Source: Fasciolopsis buskii (lineage: Eukaryota > Platyhelminthes > Trematoda > Plagiorchiida > Fasciolidae). Taken from it: 64,000 nt of DNA. Below, in pieces: positions 27,743-39,430 of the stretch (position 1 is its first letter; each line of letters opens with the position of its first letter). The stretch spans positions 141,275-205,274 of the forward strand of contig LUCM01009842.1 in NCBI GenBank assembly GCA_008360955.1. Direction: 5' to 3'. The notes below the pieces were generated by a model. The model was not told the DNA's origin. It searched no databases and saw only the letters and a list, made by a program, of their open reading frames with translations. The position numbers and the translations under genes were made by a program.

Positions 27743-28149
27743 AAAGTCACTGGTAAACCTAAAACTCGATCGTTCAGTTCTTATTAAAGAAAAGCTGATA
27801 AAGGAAGTGCTACTGCAATTCCAAACAGATTAGGTTATGAATCAATGATGTTCGGGTACCTAGGCGATGGACCTTGTAATAAAAGAATAAAGGAGAAGGA
27901 AGGTAATGCATCACTGAAAAAATTAAAGGACCATGAAAACAACTCTCTTTCGGGCTTGAAGGGAAAACTCGTACAATCTCTGTGTTTCTCACTCAAGCCA
28001 AATGCAAGTAGACCTGGGAGATTTCGCGATTCGCCCATTATCCTAACTTTAGGCTGCACATCTTCGGAAATTTACGTATGGGTGTAATATCTCAATGGTT
28101 TATTAAAATTCCACCAAAAGATAGTAGTAAGTCAAATCAATTAAGAATT

Positions 28150-29370
28150 GAGTACGCGGCATACTCTGCGAGATCTTGAACTAGAAAGCAAGGGAGTTGT
28201 TGTGGGATTTTGTGTGATTTCTTTATACACTAGTGTTTTCATTAAAGATACCCATGACTATTTACATTTATTGTTGATATCGGACACCTATGTTAGCTCC
28301 ATCAGAAATTATCAGGGGTATAGAACTTTGTCTCACGTCAAAATACTTCACATTCAAACATGATTTTCACAAACGAACGCATGGTGTGGCCATAAGGTTG
28401 CCCATACCCTCATCATAGCAAATGCTTATCTAAAGTCGATTGAATCTAAGACTTTGATGACTTTTATTCATCCCCGAAGTCTCTACTTAGGGCAGTGTCG
28501 ATCATCAAGGCAGCAGAAAACGATAACTTTCTGCATATTCTTAACAAGCACTGTATTAAGTTTTCAATGGAAACAAGACTCCAAAAGGGTCATAGGCTTC
28601 CTAGATTGCCGGCTGAAGGCCAGTGACTATCGAAAATGCAACCCCGACCTTTATAGAAAGTTCATCTATTTGAACAGGTATCCGCACTTCAGTTTAGGCC
28701 ATCCACAATGCTATACACGGACGATTGTCTTCTCGCTAGCCAACAGAGTTGAAAAGCTTTGCAATGATGACACAGGTGTCCAAATGACATCTACCGAGAC
28801 GATCACCATCCGCCATGTCTCATGACAAAACAAATGAAGGCTTGTACATCAGCAATCAAGGCAAATAAAGGATATAAGAAAACCGCCTCATTTGGAATTC
28901 CGTATGGATCAGGCTCTTCGGAAGCAATAAAGAAAGGCCCTTAGTGACTTTAATATTTACACTTTCTTCCAACGGCTAGAGACCAAGTCGGTGTGCAAGA
29001 CCTAAACAACTTCATTCACAAAATCACTTGCAAGGACAACCCAGCACAATATATCAGACAAACCAGCAGACGACTGAAGACATGAAATAACAGAACACAG
29101 AAAGAAAGAAGAGTGTAGATTTTCGGACAAGGCAGCCTTATCAAAACTTCAGTGAGATTCAGCAACCAATTTGCACAGAACGTAAGTCCGTTGAGACTGT
29201 GACAACAAGTACCCATTCCACAAGCCCCAGTCGCAACGACCGGAGAGAGAGATTTCGAAATATGGACAACCCTAATATCACCTACGAACAAGAATCCCAC
29301 AGGTCCCACAGTGCTTGTTGATCTGATCACCATCGCGACACACGGCGCGAAAGACAACAAACCACTCATT
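28150..29370 (+). mobile_element. Penelope-like retroelement, decayed (copy B)
   Basis: Plus-strand frames give SLYTSVFIKDTHDYLHLLLI (RT), then FLDCRLKASDYRKCNPDLY and SLANRVEKLCND, and lastly a GIY-YIG remnant with IHKITCKDNPAQYIRQTSRR, where both the GIY and YIG motifs are altered. The RT middle is deleted or shifted. The end resembles the 3' part of copy C up to about 29,370. The element is in DRC10 intron 4 and is surely inactive. Confidence 0.75.
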
Positions 29371-31610
29371 ACCAACCGTACGTGGTTCCGACACAGTTAT
29401 CCACTCAGTGATCACACAATTCAATGTAAACTTACGCACAGACAGACCTCTCTACTCATCCATAGTGCGTGCGCACACACACAATCAAACATTTGTTGCC
29501 ATGTTAACCCCGTCCCCCTCAGAGTTATTTTATTGTAAAAAGCCTTTAAAAATCGCTTGGAATTAGTCAAGACATTGACGAATTAGGCTATGTGCAAAAC
29601 TGGTTGTTACGAATACAGTTAAGATGTGACACATCGATTTTTCCGCTCTTCTTACGTCTTTCCGTCTTGCTATTTACAGATCTATTTTTTATTCAGTTCT
29701 ATTAAGAATCGTTACCGGCAGTAAGATGACCATGATTTATTCTGCTTTTGGTCACTCACAAACGAGGTCGAATAGGACCAGGAGATAAGAAGGCAGATAG
29801 TGATCGGTAGCAGAACGTGATAGGTTACGATAACTCCTGAATCCAAGATCCACATCAAAGCCGACAAGTAACTATAACACCCAGTGGTCTTTAAGTGCAT
29901 TTGTGAGGATCTCGTGCATTCCGTCTGGTCTATTGTTTATTGTTTACTTGTAATTTTAGTCAAGTAGTGGACTAATGGACCCAGATTTCACCTATAACCC
30001 GTCTCAGAAAAGGGTGTACAAACGGAGAACCGTCGCACGGTCATACAAAATTTGTGACCTAAGTGATTTAAATCGCTGTTACCCAATGATCATCTCAGCT
30101 GGTTACCAAGTAAAGATTGAAAAAAAAATGGACCGTTATTCCTTCAGTTATCTACTTAGTGAAGTACTGCCATTTTATGTTATTGGCCTAGCGGATGTAT
30201 GGAACAGCAGAACGAGGAAGTCTATGTGAGATTCGTACAGAAGACATAGGTATTGGCAAGGACCATTCATGTAGCGCATCAGATCGATAATTTCTCAATG
30301 GATAAAATTGACCACATCATCAAGAACAACCAGTCCCCCAAAGGGCAGCCTTGCTGATCACCGTTTTCCATTTTTCCAAGTAATGTTTCATGTAAAATAA
30401 GAGATCCTCTTAAGCACCACTCATTCAAAAGTCAACTCCACGATCCGGAATCGAATCGGCGACCTTCCTCCAACCAGGCAGATACTTCACCACTGAGGTT
30501 CTGTGGACGCGAATCTCCAAAACAAATCACTTCGGCAAAAATATACAGTTTTGCTCGAAACACCATGACAAGGACACAAAAAACAAACTATTTTCAGTCA
30601 TTGGATTAACCCACTCAATAGCTTTCCAATGGGAGCGAACAGCGCAGTTGAACAGGATCCGAAAGACGTTTTCGATGAATTTTCGATTGTCCTGAAATGG
30701 CCGAATGTTACGCATTATGAAAAACCCACCTACAAACTGTGCATTCGGAGTTGGATGCCACAAGCGTTCCTACCTAGGGCCACCTAGATACAAGTGACGG
30801 TTTTTTATGAACAGTCTGTTTTGGTATGACAGACGGTTCTTAAAGTTGATTTTGACGTTAATATTGCGTGATTAGTAGCATTGTGTGTAGTCTAATCACT
30901 CATCACGTACATTAATTTCCTATTGTTGCATGAAAGAAAGTGGAAAACGACTTCTCGACAACCGTATCTCCCCTCCTCCCTCGTAAATGTGGCACATTAT
31001 CAATGAATGCAATGACCATTGAGCCTCGTACTCTAGAAAAACTTTTTCTGAGCATGATATTCTAAGGAATTCATAACACTCCACTTTTGATAGGATAATT
31101 TTTGTTTCAGTCAGGAATATTACTGATTCCTCAACTCTTGTATTCCTCCACTTCCGTGGAACCTTTGTGCAAGGATAAACTCATTAGTCTCAGCTGGTTT
31201 GGTTCCCTGGACTTCAAGAACAAAACGCCTCCGGTTACCTGTACATTATGAACTGTATTACAATTCTACTGGAAATCCGCTTCTGGCTGGCCATTTCGCA
31301 TCGGGAATAACATTGGGCGGTGTCGTACCAAATGAGGAATAGGATTAGATCCCTAAATTGTCCAACTTTCGTATCTTCCCTGCCGAGAGCGCTTTGTTTG
31401 TTTTGCTGCAATGATGGCCCAGCAGTTGATAACAGCGTTCGGTCATTTCAATTTTCAAGAACGTGTTCTAATTTCGGATGACACCTCGGACCAAGGAAAG
31501 ATATCGAAAGAAAAATCAAAAGATAATAAAGCAGCAGATTTGCAAAAAAACATACGTCGAGTGTAAAATCCCCACTAACTGAGACACTGAGCCTAATCCT
31601 CAAAAGTTAC
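29371..31610. other. DRC10 intron 4, right part
   Basis: Apart from the tRNA-like sequence at 30,437, no feature is supported. Confidence 0.45.
30437..30508 (-). repeat. tRNA-like sequence
   Basis: The minus strand reads TCCACAG, CCTCAGTGGTGAAGTATC (A-box-like), GCCGATTCGATTCCGGATCG (B-box-like) and GTGGA. The outer five bases pair, TCCAC with GTGGA. The anticodon arm has a mismatch and an enlarged loop. It is more likely a decayed tRNA or a second SINE family than a working tRNA gene. Confidence 0.45.
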
Positions 31611-31827
31611 CAACCGTTGCATTTGGGGATCTCGTGCGCCCCAACGCGGTAACTCAATTAGACCAACTCTGGTTGGTCCAATGGTTCCGATTTTCACAAT
31701 TTTTTGCCATGCCTCGGTAATAGCATTTTGGAGGGAGTCTGCGGACATGCGCAACACGTCCATCGATTCAGTAAGACCCCTTTGCACAAAGCGCCCTGGA
31801 GGTATTGGGTCCAGAGATAATTCTGGG
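31611..31827 (-). CDS. DRC10: DRC10 exon 4 (probable)
   Basis: This exon of 217 bases starts after ATGGATAG and ends at TTG|GTAACT, phase 2 in and phase 0 out. The translation runs through SMDVLRMSADSLQNAITEAW and ends DPQMQRL. Joined to exon 5 it gives PQMQRL-ITSRLFEVTRLLL, which resembles the human IQCD stretch LMQQIKDSTKNVLRLLLSNP. That junction match is the main reason to place it in this gene. An upstream acceptor (GGCTAG at 31,865-31,870) would extend the exon to 31,864 but in a phase that does not fit exon 3. The following intron is the largest, about 11.9 kb. Confidence 0.55.
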
Positions 31828-32185
31828 CTATCCATGGTGTAGAAGAGGTTTTTCAATGTGACCCCTAGCCGGTGAACTTAACTTAAAAATTTGACCACAA
31901 AAAGCAGTGGGATACTAATCCAGCGCGGGAATTCTGAGCAGAAGCATGCCTACTGCGATCCACTCCATTTCATATCCCGGAGAAGCGCGGCCTTGATTAG
32001 CTTGCTCGACGACCGTTGAAGTTTGGAACTTATTCTTGCTTGTACTATTCACGAAGGTCTGACCACGGGTACAACGGGGAGGCCAACCAAGGAGCATGTT
32101 CTAGCAAGAACCTGTTCGCAATCCAGCGGGAAATCCATGTTCACGATTTATCATTTGCAATATTCCGTGAAATTTCCGGAAAACG

Positions 32186-32212
32186 TCACACACACACACA
32201 CACACACACAAA
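32186..32212 (+). repeat. (CA)n microsatellite
   Basis: About 13 CA units, in DRC10 intron 3. Confidence 0.9.
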
Positions 32213-32863
32213 CGTACTGGTCCGGACAACATGTTGTCGGCCTAAAAGAAAAGAAGTTGTACTTTGCGGCATATAACACGGTTTATTTATTGAAATGTTT
32301 CTCGCTCCTGAGCTGTGGATCAGAAGTCGACGGACCGGATTCTTTGGTAGAATAAAAAAAGTTTGTTATTTGCGTTGCTAATTGGCAATCGAAATTTAAT
32401 GGACATTTTAACAATGATCAATTGAAATTTTCGAATGCCGGGTGATACAAAGCGTAGTTCTGATATTGTCGAGTAAGCTGAGCTTATCGGGAGATCATAG
32501 AAAAGAATGCTTACAGTCTGTTTTGTAGATAAGATATTTATTGCTATGTATCACGAATAGCTGAGAACTAGCGGGACTTAGGTTAACCTGATGATATCCC
32601 CATGCTGAGTGACAATGCACAGGCACATCAACACACGTCATTTGTCCGATCGATTGATTTCGTCGATCGATACAAAGCAAGCAATAATCACCTGAATGTC
32701 AAAAACGGTCCATTCCTTGGGAGAAATACTTCGAAGTCGCTGCCTTTCTTCCACATCTCCGTAAGAAACAACAGAACTGGGCAAGAGCTTTCATTGGATC
32801 ATAACAGAAAATTTATGAATAAGGAAAATATTCTACATTTAGATAGAGAAAATGGCCACCTAC

Positions 32864-33045
32864 TGTGATGAGGGAAAATATTTTTGAATGCGAATTCGGA
32901 GAGAAGGCAGATTGCTAGACGCAATCAATTCTTCTAAACTTCTGATATAATTTATTAGTTTATCTACAGCTACGGGTACAGAACGGATCGGTGTCTCACT
33001 CAACAAATGGCGAGCATGTGCCCTAGTGTTCAGTGAAATCGATGG
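32864..33045 (-). CDS. DRC10: DRC10 exon 3 (probable)
   Basis: This is an open segment of 60 codons plus two bases, bounded by a GTGAG acceptor-like site and an A|GTAGGT donor. It starts in phase 0, as exon 2 requires, and ends in phase 2, as exon 4 accepts. The translation contains a helical stretch (VDKLINYIRSLEELIASS) that fits a coiled or helical linker. I see no clear match to IQCD here. Several alternative acceptors exist just upstream, including one after ACTAG at about 33,022, and a strong donor-like CGG|GTAAGG lies near 33,060, so the left border is unsure. It could also be an alternative exon or belong to nothing. Confidence 0.4.
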
Positions 33046-33849
33046 CTCACCCCTTACCCGAGAAGAAAGTGAGCACGAGAAATCGGGTCTCATTGATCGT
33101 CAAACACCTTATGGTCTTCAGTCACCAAATTGACCTCGATCGAGTGTTGTAAAGGATTCCATGGAACTGTGATTAGAGACTGTTAGCCTAATGTGAGCCT
33201 TTATTGATAAATAGATAGATGCCACTATTATGTGGACAAAACTTGTTGGCCCACAAAACTGGCCTGCCTTGGCGTTAGCAAGTCGACTTTTGCATAACAT
33301 TTACCTGAGTTTGTTAAAACTGTTCGTTTTTCACGACGTTGGTCCTCATCGAATTCTAAAATCAACTAAGGTTTTACTTGTGGACTTTAAAAAAGTAAAG
33401 AAAAGCCCGCGTCTTACAATCCGTGCTTTCCATCCGTTCTACTCAGCTTGTTTAACGAGACTCAGTGTTTCAAATTTCCAAGAAGGTCGCTCTAAGTTCT
33501 GAGGGCCATTGCCCATTGTCGTGTTCTGCTGACGTAGCACGATTTTCCAGAAGTGGGATATGAACCGATCATGTGGTCACCACCTAGTCTGGAATAATTC
33601 TGCTGCCTTGCATAAAGCGCTTGGTTATGCAAAGGCTCGAGGTGCCTATTCTGGGCTGGGCAACTAAGTAGTACAACAACCCGGAAAGCATATAACCATG
33701 AATATGACTGATCTTTGCATGAACATCTGCTGCTGTTCTCTCAGTTGCAAAAGCGACATTCCACCGGACAGGTCATTTCTCCTCTTACCACCCCATTTCC
33801 TTACATTCCTAGTGAACAACATTCGGCCATGCTAGTGGTTATATCACCG

Positions 33850-34985
33850 AAATAAGTCCTGTCCCTGTTCTCGCGAGCTCTTTCCAGGATAATATCAAAA
33901 TCTCATCGCCGGATGGGCCACCACTTCATCATCGACTCCCCTTCAGACTAGGTACATTCAATGTGCGAACACTGATACGTATAGGTCAGAGAATTTCACG
34001 TTTTGTTTCCGAAGATCTGGTACTCCGAGAAAGTCCCTCTTCATGAGCAGAGTCGATCGTTGTCCCCACTTTCAGTGACTGTACAAAGCACCAAAGCTGC
34101 TTTCGTCCGTCATTCTTCGCAGGTTGTACAACTCGAATGAAGGGCATACTCGTGAGGAACAGGCCGGGTTTCGCGCTAGTCAAGGATGTGTCGATCACAT
34201 TTTCACCCTTCGACAGTTGTTAAAGCATAATTTTACCTTCAGAAGACCAACGGTCAACGTGGTTTTGAACTTTCGAGCAGCCTTTGACTCAGTTGATAGG
34301 TCTGTACTATGACAGTTTGTTGAGAAATGGAGTACTTGAGAAGTGTGTTGGTCCTCAAGGAGTTATACCGTCATAGTTCAGGTAGGGCTAGGACTTACAA
34401 CCAGCTTTCGCCACCCTTCGTCGTCTCTAGTGTAGTATGGCAAGGCGGCCCTATATCCCCATTTCTTTTCAACTTTGTCATAGAAGATGTTCTAGAGAGC
34501 ACTTCATCTGGTCTTTTGGACAGTAGAATTGAACTCCACTCAGGGAACAGTTTTCGATCTAGACTATGCGAATTATGCCGTCTTGCCGACTGGCAATACA
34601 CAGACAATTCGACACGCATCAGACCGCTTGGCGATTGAAATATCCAGGTGCGAAAAGTACTTCGCACTTTCAAAATCCAAGGTATTTCAAGACCGGCAGG
34701 AGCCTTGGGCTTTATTCATCTTTTGTAGGGATCGGTTGGAGGTAGTCAATAGCTTCAAGTACCTGGTTACGACGTCCGGTTTTCCCTTGAGGGCAGGATG
34801 TACAATGCCACAATTCGTAGTGTTCTTCACGGTCGTCATACTTGACCTTTCGACATTGAGGATACCAAGTGACTTTCTTTTTTCGACCATCAATTTTTCT
34901 GAAGCATTATCCCAGCATATACCTGCCCGTCATTTACCTTATCGTGCTCTTTTTGCAAGCGCTGGTCCAGGCTGGAAGAAGTGAT
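33850..34985 (+). mobile_element. Non-LTR retrotransposon, dead (CR1/RTE-like)
   Basis: The order is a start of an AP endonuclease domain (FRLGTFNVRTLIRIG at 33,941 on), an internal deletion, then reverse transcriptase with EEQAGFR, VDHIFTLRQLLKH and RRPTVNVVLNFRAAFDSVDR. Motif A has Asn where the first catalytic Asp is expected (LNF instead of LDL). The YADD motif reads YANYA. The frame shifts at least three times. The final part ends near 34,985 with RALFASAGPGWKK. The clade is uncertain; the text resembles fluke CR1-type elements. Confidence 0.75.
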
Positions 34986-35540
34986 ATGGTGGATAGTCTA
35001 TGATTTGGCGTAGAGGTATGAAGAAGTTAGCTTTATCTGGTCTTTCGGACGGTACAATTGAACTCCCTCCGGAGAACAAGGGTTCTGACTTAGAGTATGC
35101 CGATGATATCTCCTTACTGAGCGGTAATACACAGACAATTCAACAGGCGTTAAACCGTTTGGCTAATGAGGTAGCCCGGTGCTGTATGTGCTTTGCGACA
35201 TCAGAATGCTAGGTACCTCTTCAAAGCTGACAGGAGCCTGTGCCTGCACTCACCCTTTGCGTTGATCTATCGATCTATCTATCTATCTATCCACTCGTTC
35301 TTATCTATCTATCGTGCTCTTTTTGCACATGACGAACAAGGCTTGAGGTTGCGGTTTGCTGGCCAGGATGTGACTTGGAGTGGAGGTATGATGAAGTTAG
35401 TTTCGGCTTTGGCCTTGGTTGGTGCTTCTTGTCTTCGTGGTTGAGCCCAAGAGATTGCAGTTAATTGTAGGCGCTGAGAGCCTTGACTGATAACCGAATT
35501 CAGTGGCGTGAATGCACTATGACCTCTTTGTAGAACCCAC
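34986..35540 (+). mobile_element. Second RT fragment of the same non-LTR family
   Basis: A second piece starts again inside the RT domain (GLSDGTIELPPENKGSDLEY) and keeps an intact YADD motif (LEYADDISLLSGNTQTIQQA). It is followed by an ATCT repeat at 35,263-35,312 and the C-terminal text ALFAHDEQGLRLRFAGQDVT. It follows the first copy in the same orientation, so a tandem insertion or internal duplication is likely. Confidence 0.7.
35263..35312 (+). repeat. (ATCT)n tetranucleotide repeat
   Basis: Repeated CTAT/ATCT units inside the second non-LTR fragment, so it expanded after or within the insertion. Confidence 0.85.
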
Positions 35541-37136
35541 TTCCCTGTAAATTGATGAAAAGCAATCAAAAAATCACATTGTATACAATTAAATCACAAA
35601 ACAGTTGGTTTGTTATGGTTTATTCATTTTCTTTCTCTGTTGTTTGTCCCCTCCATCGTAATCCCACTGACGAGTTGTTACGTTGACACCATGCTTATTT
35701 TCAAGGTATATATATATGTATTTACATATATAGAGATGTCACACTGTGGTTTATGGATGTGCTGCGTGCAATTCGGATAATTCGACCATATCATCCTAAA
35801 AGCCAACCAAAACGCATTGATCCACCTAGCCATATGAGGCGTCACGGTTTGACTTGCGATTTGCTCCAACATCTGTCTCTGAAGAACGGAATCTGTCGTG
35901 CCGTAGTTTCTGAACTTGTATCGTCTGAATGAGAATTACGATCCCACTTTCGGGTTGTTATCTGACGGCAATCAGATTTTATGAATGTATATCTATGCAG
36001 GATTTCTCATATATAGACAGCATTCCGTTCGCATTGCTGGAGCAGGACTGCATGTATCGGAGCCGATTAGTATCTGCTCTTTAATTCTCGTTTTGCGACG
36101 TTTATTCAGTTGAGTGGGATAATTGCTCTGGATACCAGTCCAAAGCCTACTTCTCTGTGCACTGATCCAGGCAATAGCAAATGGCTAGAATAAATGTCAT
36201 ACTGAAAAGAAGTGTAAAATGACTAACTGTTCTACTTGAAACTCTCGACCCATTACCTCAGTCACACTAAGCACTTAATTATGACCGTTACTCGGGGTTA
36301 CAGACGTTACCGGCAACGGCATGTTTCAGAGCTCAATGGCGTTAATTACGTCTTATCTGCGATTCATGCATCCTATGAGTGATATTTTTAAAAATGACGA
36401 AGAAACTTAAAAATGACGACTGAAAACAAACAGAGCATGTTGTCTGTGATTTTTGTCACTCGAAATATTTTCACTCTTCTTTACTCTCTTGTCTCTCGGG
36501 CTTTTTATCTTTTATCCCGTTATTCGATTTTTCTAGGTAGCAAACAAAACCAGAGCAAGTTTGTGCCCTGGTTAATGATTGCACAAACTCAACTAAAATA
36601 TTTCCATACCGCACCAGTTCCATTTCCGTTTTTGCATTGTTATAAATTCGGTTGGACGCTTGTATTTTACAAATCCTAAGGTTTTTATGTGATTGTTAAC
36701 AATACGAACTACCGTACGCAAACTCGGCAAGGATAACGTCAATTTATAAACTGCACAATTGGTTAGGTGGTTACCGTGTATCGCAACTGCAATAGTGAAG
36801 CACGAGAGTGATATTTGGAAACAAAAACGAATCGCCCATACGGCAAGTGGAAGAGGTTAAAATTTATTTTGTATCTAAGCCCGTCATTTTACCGACCGAG
36901 CTAGATATACTTAAATTTGTCTACTAGGTACAGCAATCAACGATACTATTACGCGGCCATATTCTTCGTATTTAGGAATCACGCATAAACAATCGTGACG
37001 TGTGCAATAAAATAGAAAGGGTCATGCCAACAATGAATGTTCGCTTCAGATAATTGTCGGAATTTTTTTAGTTTGAAGAGGCTGTCGCTTTCAACAACAG
37101 TAACGGTAAGTGTCACCTACATCATTGCCGTCTTTT

Positions 37137-37242
37137 TCATCATCATCACCCGAATCATCATCATCATCATCATCATCCCAAACATCATTATCATCATCAT
37201 CATCATCCCAAACATCATCATCATCATCATCATCATCCCAAA

Positions 37243-37274
<32 letters not shown>

Positions 37275-37545
37275 GAATCGTCATCACCATCATCATCATC
37301 ATCATCTTGACCACTGTCAACATCATCATCATCACCAACGTTTATATCCGAACTATCATTTTCTGTGTCCGATTCGTCAGCACTGGAATTCGAATCACGA
37401 GCAGCATCTTCACCCGAATCTTTGCCAACGTGATAATCATCAGAATTGTCATCGGGTCAAAGCAATCGTCACCATTATCGCCTTCGTTGAAGTCATCCGA
37501 AACAATCCAAATCAACATCACTATCAACTGCTCCCTTTACATGAC
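37137..37545 (-). repeat. (ATC)n/(GAT)n tract and flanking acidic decayed ORF
   Basis: A GAT repeat with TTTGGGAT interruptions reads, on the minus strand, as Asp runs broken by VW. The flanking non-repeat DNA on its 5' side also reads as Asp/Ser/Glu-rich text (DSGEDAARDSNSSADESDTE), and continues upstream in two other frames (SDDFNEGDNGDDCFDP, VDSDVDLDCFG). It may be an old acidic exon with frameshifts or a decayed, once longer microsatellite. Confidence 0.5.
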
Positions 37546-38111
37546 ATATTGAATCCAGTTAATTTTGCCCATCAGTTCTACTGTGTACGAAAATCCTATT
37601 GGAATAAAAACAGTGTCAAGGGGAAAAATTTCGTCAACACTACAATCGACCTATTCAGTTGTAATACGTCATGAGTTTCACATCGACTAGGCGACAAACG
37701 CTATTTCGGAACTGTACAGTTCACAGCAAAACGCTTGGAAAGATTCAGTCTGTATTAGGGACAATCGAGAAATCGAACCGAAATGAAATCAAATCCAATG
37801 TATAACAAAGGATGCCATGAAAATCCGTCATATAGGCCTGTGGGGAAACGTTTGCACTGCAAATCGGAAACAAACTTCTTTTGTGATAGATAACTACGAA
37901 TTGCCAGATAAACAATTGGTTTGGTTTTACATCCCTATGCCTCGTGAAAATAGTGTTGTTTCGGACCGGCGGTGGGCAATGACTGTCCACGCTTTGAACA
38001 CGGATATCTGCCAAGCACTGCATATACATAAAACCTGTTGAGATATGCTAAATAAAGTGGATAACTCCATAGTTAAAGTATGGGATCTCGGTAAATTTAG
38101 CACAGCTGCGG

Positions 38112-38125
38112 GTATATATATATAT
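38112..38125 (+). repeat. (TA)n tract
   Basis: About seven TA units. Confidence 0.7.
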
Positions 38126-38828
38126 CGCATACGCACAGATAGGTACCTAGATGATCGCTGTCCTGCGGAAGGCATGGCGGTTTGGAACTAAGTGAATGCG
38201 GCCTATGCGCAAGACGGAAACAGGGTATTCAAACTGAAAGCAGTGAACTGGCTCTACTAGATCGGGCTGGACTTCTGGGCTGGATCCACGGAATCCTCTC
38301 TTGAAATGAGATGGCGAGTGACCCATTTGGCGGAATTTTTTGCCTCAAAAGTGCGTATCCGCTCTCGTTCGTTTGGTTCATTCCTGACCAATCGGCTTTA
38401 TGAGTTTATAGTCAAAGCCGTAGGAAGTCACTATCCGTTTACTACTTTTTAGACCGATACATGTTCAAAGTAACTGTTTGGAAACCTGTGGTAAAACCCC
38501 ACCATGGGCCACACTCTAATCAGTTTCAATGGGCCTCATATATCAAGTAAATCTGTCCCAACAGTGACCGTATCACAAACTTCAACCACAATGGTTCCCG
38601 ATGGTCTAAGGCCTAATCGGCAGACTGACTTTTCAGTAAGTGGGCTCTAAATTTGCTCACCACCTAGTTCGCGTTTTTCAATGAACAAATTCAACAAACA
38701 TTCCAATAACAGGTAGTTTTCATCTAATCTTGTCTGCCGTGTAACATGTACGAAGTCATTTTGAATACCGAAACGTTTCTACGGTTTTTGTTCTACCTTT
38801 TTTTATGGTCACTAGAAATCAGACTCAC

Positions 38829-39035
38829 TTGAGGTCTGATCCGGCTCGATCCGGATGCCAGACTTGTCCCATCGTCGAAGATGATAAAATTCGCACGTGG
38901 CTGATCTATCGTTTCTCTGTCCGTAAGTCGTGGACGGAATCTGTTTTGGGCGCATTGTTCATCATATGCCTTACTCAAGGGTCCGTAAGTTTCGAACAAA
39001 ACCGTCGCATTGCGACCGAGCAACAGCGAGAATTC
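38829..39035 (-). CDS. DRC10: DRC10 exon 2
   Basis: This internal exon has 69 codons, phase 0 on both sides. The acceptor is a pyrimidine-containing stretch ending TTGACAG and the donor is CAA|GTGAGT. The start of the translation (LLGRNATVLFETYGPL) corresponds in position and pattern to the human IQCD stretch GMLGEDVMRAVREHEDL. The second half is polar and rich in Asp, Ser and Arg (RLTDRETIDQPRANF) and probably links two helical segments. Matching phase with exon 1 and strong splice sites make this exon well supported. Confidence 0.75.
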
Positions 39036-39127
39036 CTGTCAATAAGAGAGTAGAATTTATCGATTTGTAATACTGTTTGGTCGGAATTGAAAAATACTCA
39101 ACTCCTTTCTTTCTTCGTTTTGCTCAC

Positions 39128-39358
39128 CGAAATATTGCTGACAATGCGGGGAAAGGATGAAACAAGTAAAACACGGGTAACTATGTTGTCTAAAACTTTC
39201 ATGAATCGCTTCGAGTCTATGGTGGGCAGATGCTTGAGTGCTAATTTTTGTATGGAAGGAGCGTTGGCCAGTAAAGGAGCCGGGGACATTATAGATGGCC
39301 TCCTTAAATTTTCATCACTATCACTAGCCACTGAGTACTTTTGCTGCTGACTCGTCAT
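39128..39358 (-). CDS. DRC10: DRC10 exon 1 (N-terminus)
   Basis: The exon encodes 77 residues from an ATG at 39,358 (context GCCATGA) to a GTGAGC donor after 39,128, phase 0. The block LPTIDSKRFMKVLDNI aligns by eye with the N-terminal block of human IQCD containing LTTIEAKRIMSILDEA, at almost the same distance from the start. The reading frame stays open upstream to an acceptor-like CAG at 39,431-39,433, so the exon may really begin at 39,430, with either 24 more residues or 72 nt of leader. Because trematodes trans-splice spliced leaders to some mRNAs, that acceptor could also be a leader-addition site; this last point is inference. Exon 2 follows after only 92 bp. Confidence 0.75.
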
Positions 39359-39430
39359 GGCGTGAATATATTGTGCTCTTTTAAGACTAAAGTCTATTTG
39401 CACCCATTCGTTTGAATCGACGCTGCATTT

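Larger units (their letters stand above)
19746..28149. other. DRC10 intron 4, left part
   Basis: Apart from the two weak ORFs listed separately and short AT/GA repeats, nothing is recognisable. A plus-strand stretch at 23,320-23,420 reads SYLGNAAMDREVEDRFGKPI and may be a very old retroelement scrap. Confidence 0.4.
35541..38828. other. DRC10 intron 2, left of exon 2
   Basis: Besides the GAT tract and a short TA tract nothing was recognised. Confidence 0.45.
7862..39430 (-). other. DRC10: DRC10/IQCD gene span (partial, 7 exons seen)
   Basis: This is the span of a multi-exon minus-strand gene. The exons fit together in phase: exon 1 to 2 phase 0, 2 to 3 phase 0, 3 to 4 phase 2, 4 to 5 phase 0, 5 to 6 phase 0, 6 to 7 phase 1. 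The introns are about 92 bp, 5.8 kb, 1.0 kb, 11.9 kb, 5.6 kb and 5.6 kb. The assembled protein is at least 485 residues, mostly helical and coiled coil in its second half. Several blocks align by eye with what I recall of human IQCD (DRC10), in the same order. The known role of that family is the nexin-dynein regulatory complex on axonemal outer doublets. The C-terminal IQ motif expected in the family was not found between bases 1 and 7,861. Exons 3 and 4 are less certain than the others. Confidence 0.75.

Noticed and set aside
33850..35540. Intact, active LINE
   Set aside because: Catalytic residues are changed in the first copy, frames are broken, and the second copy lacks its 5' part.
37037..37552. 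171-codon plus-strand ORF rich in Ile
   Set aside because: It is the reading of an ATC repeat; the minus-strand acidic reading extends better into the flanks.
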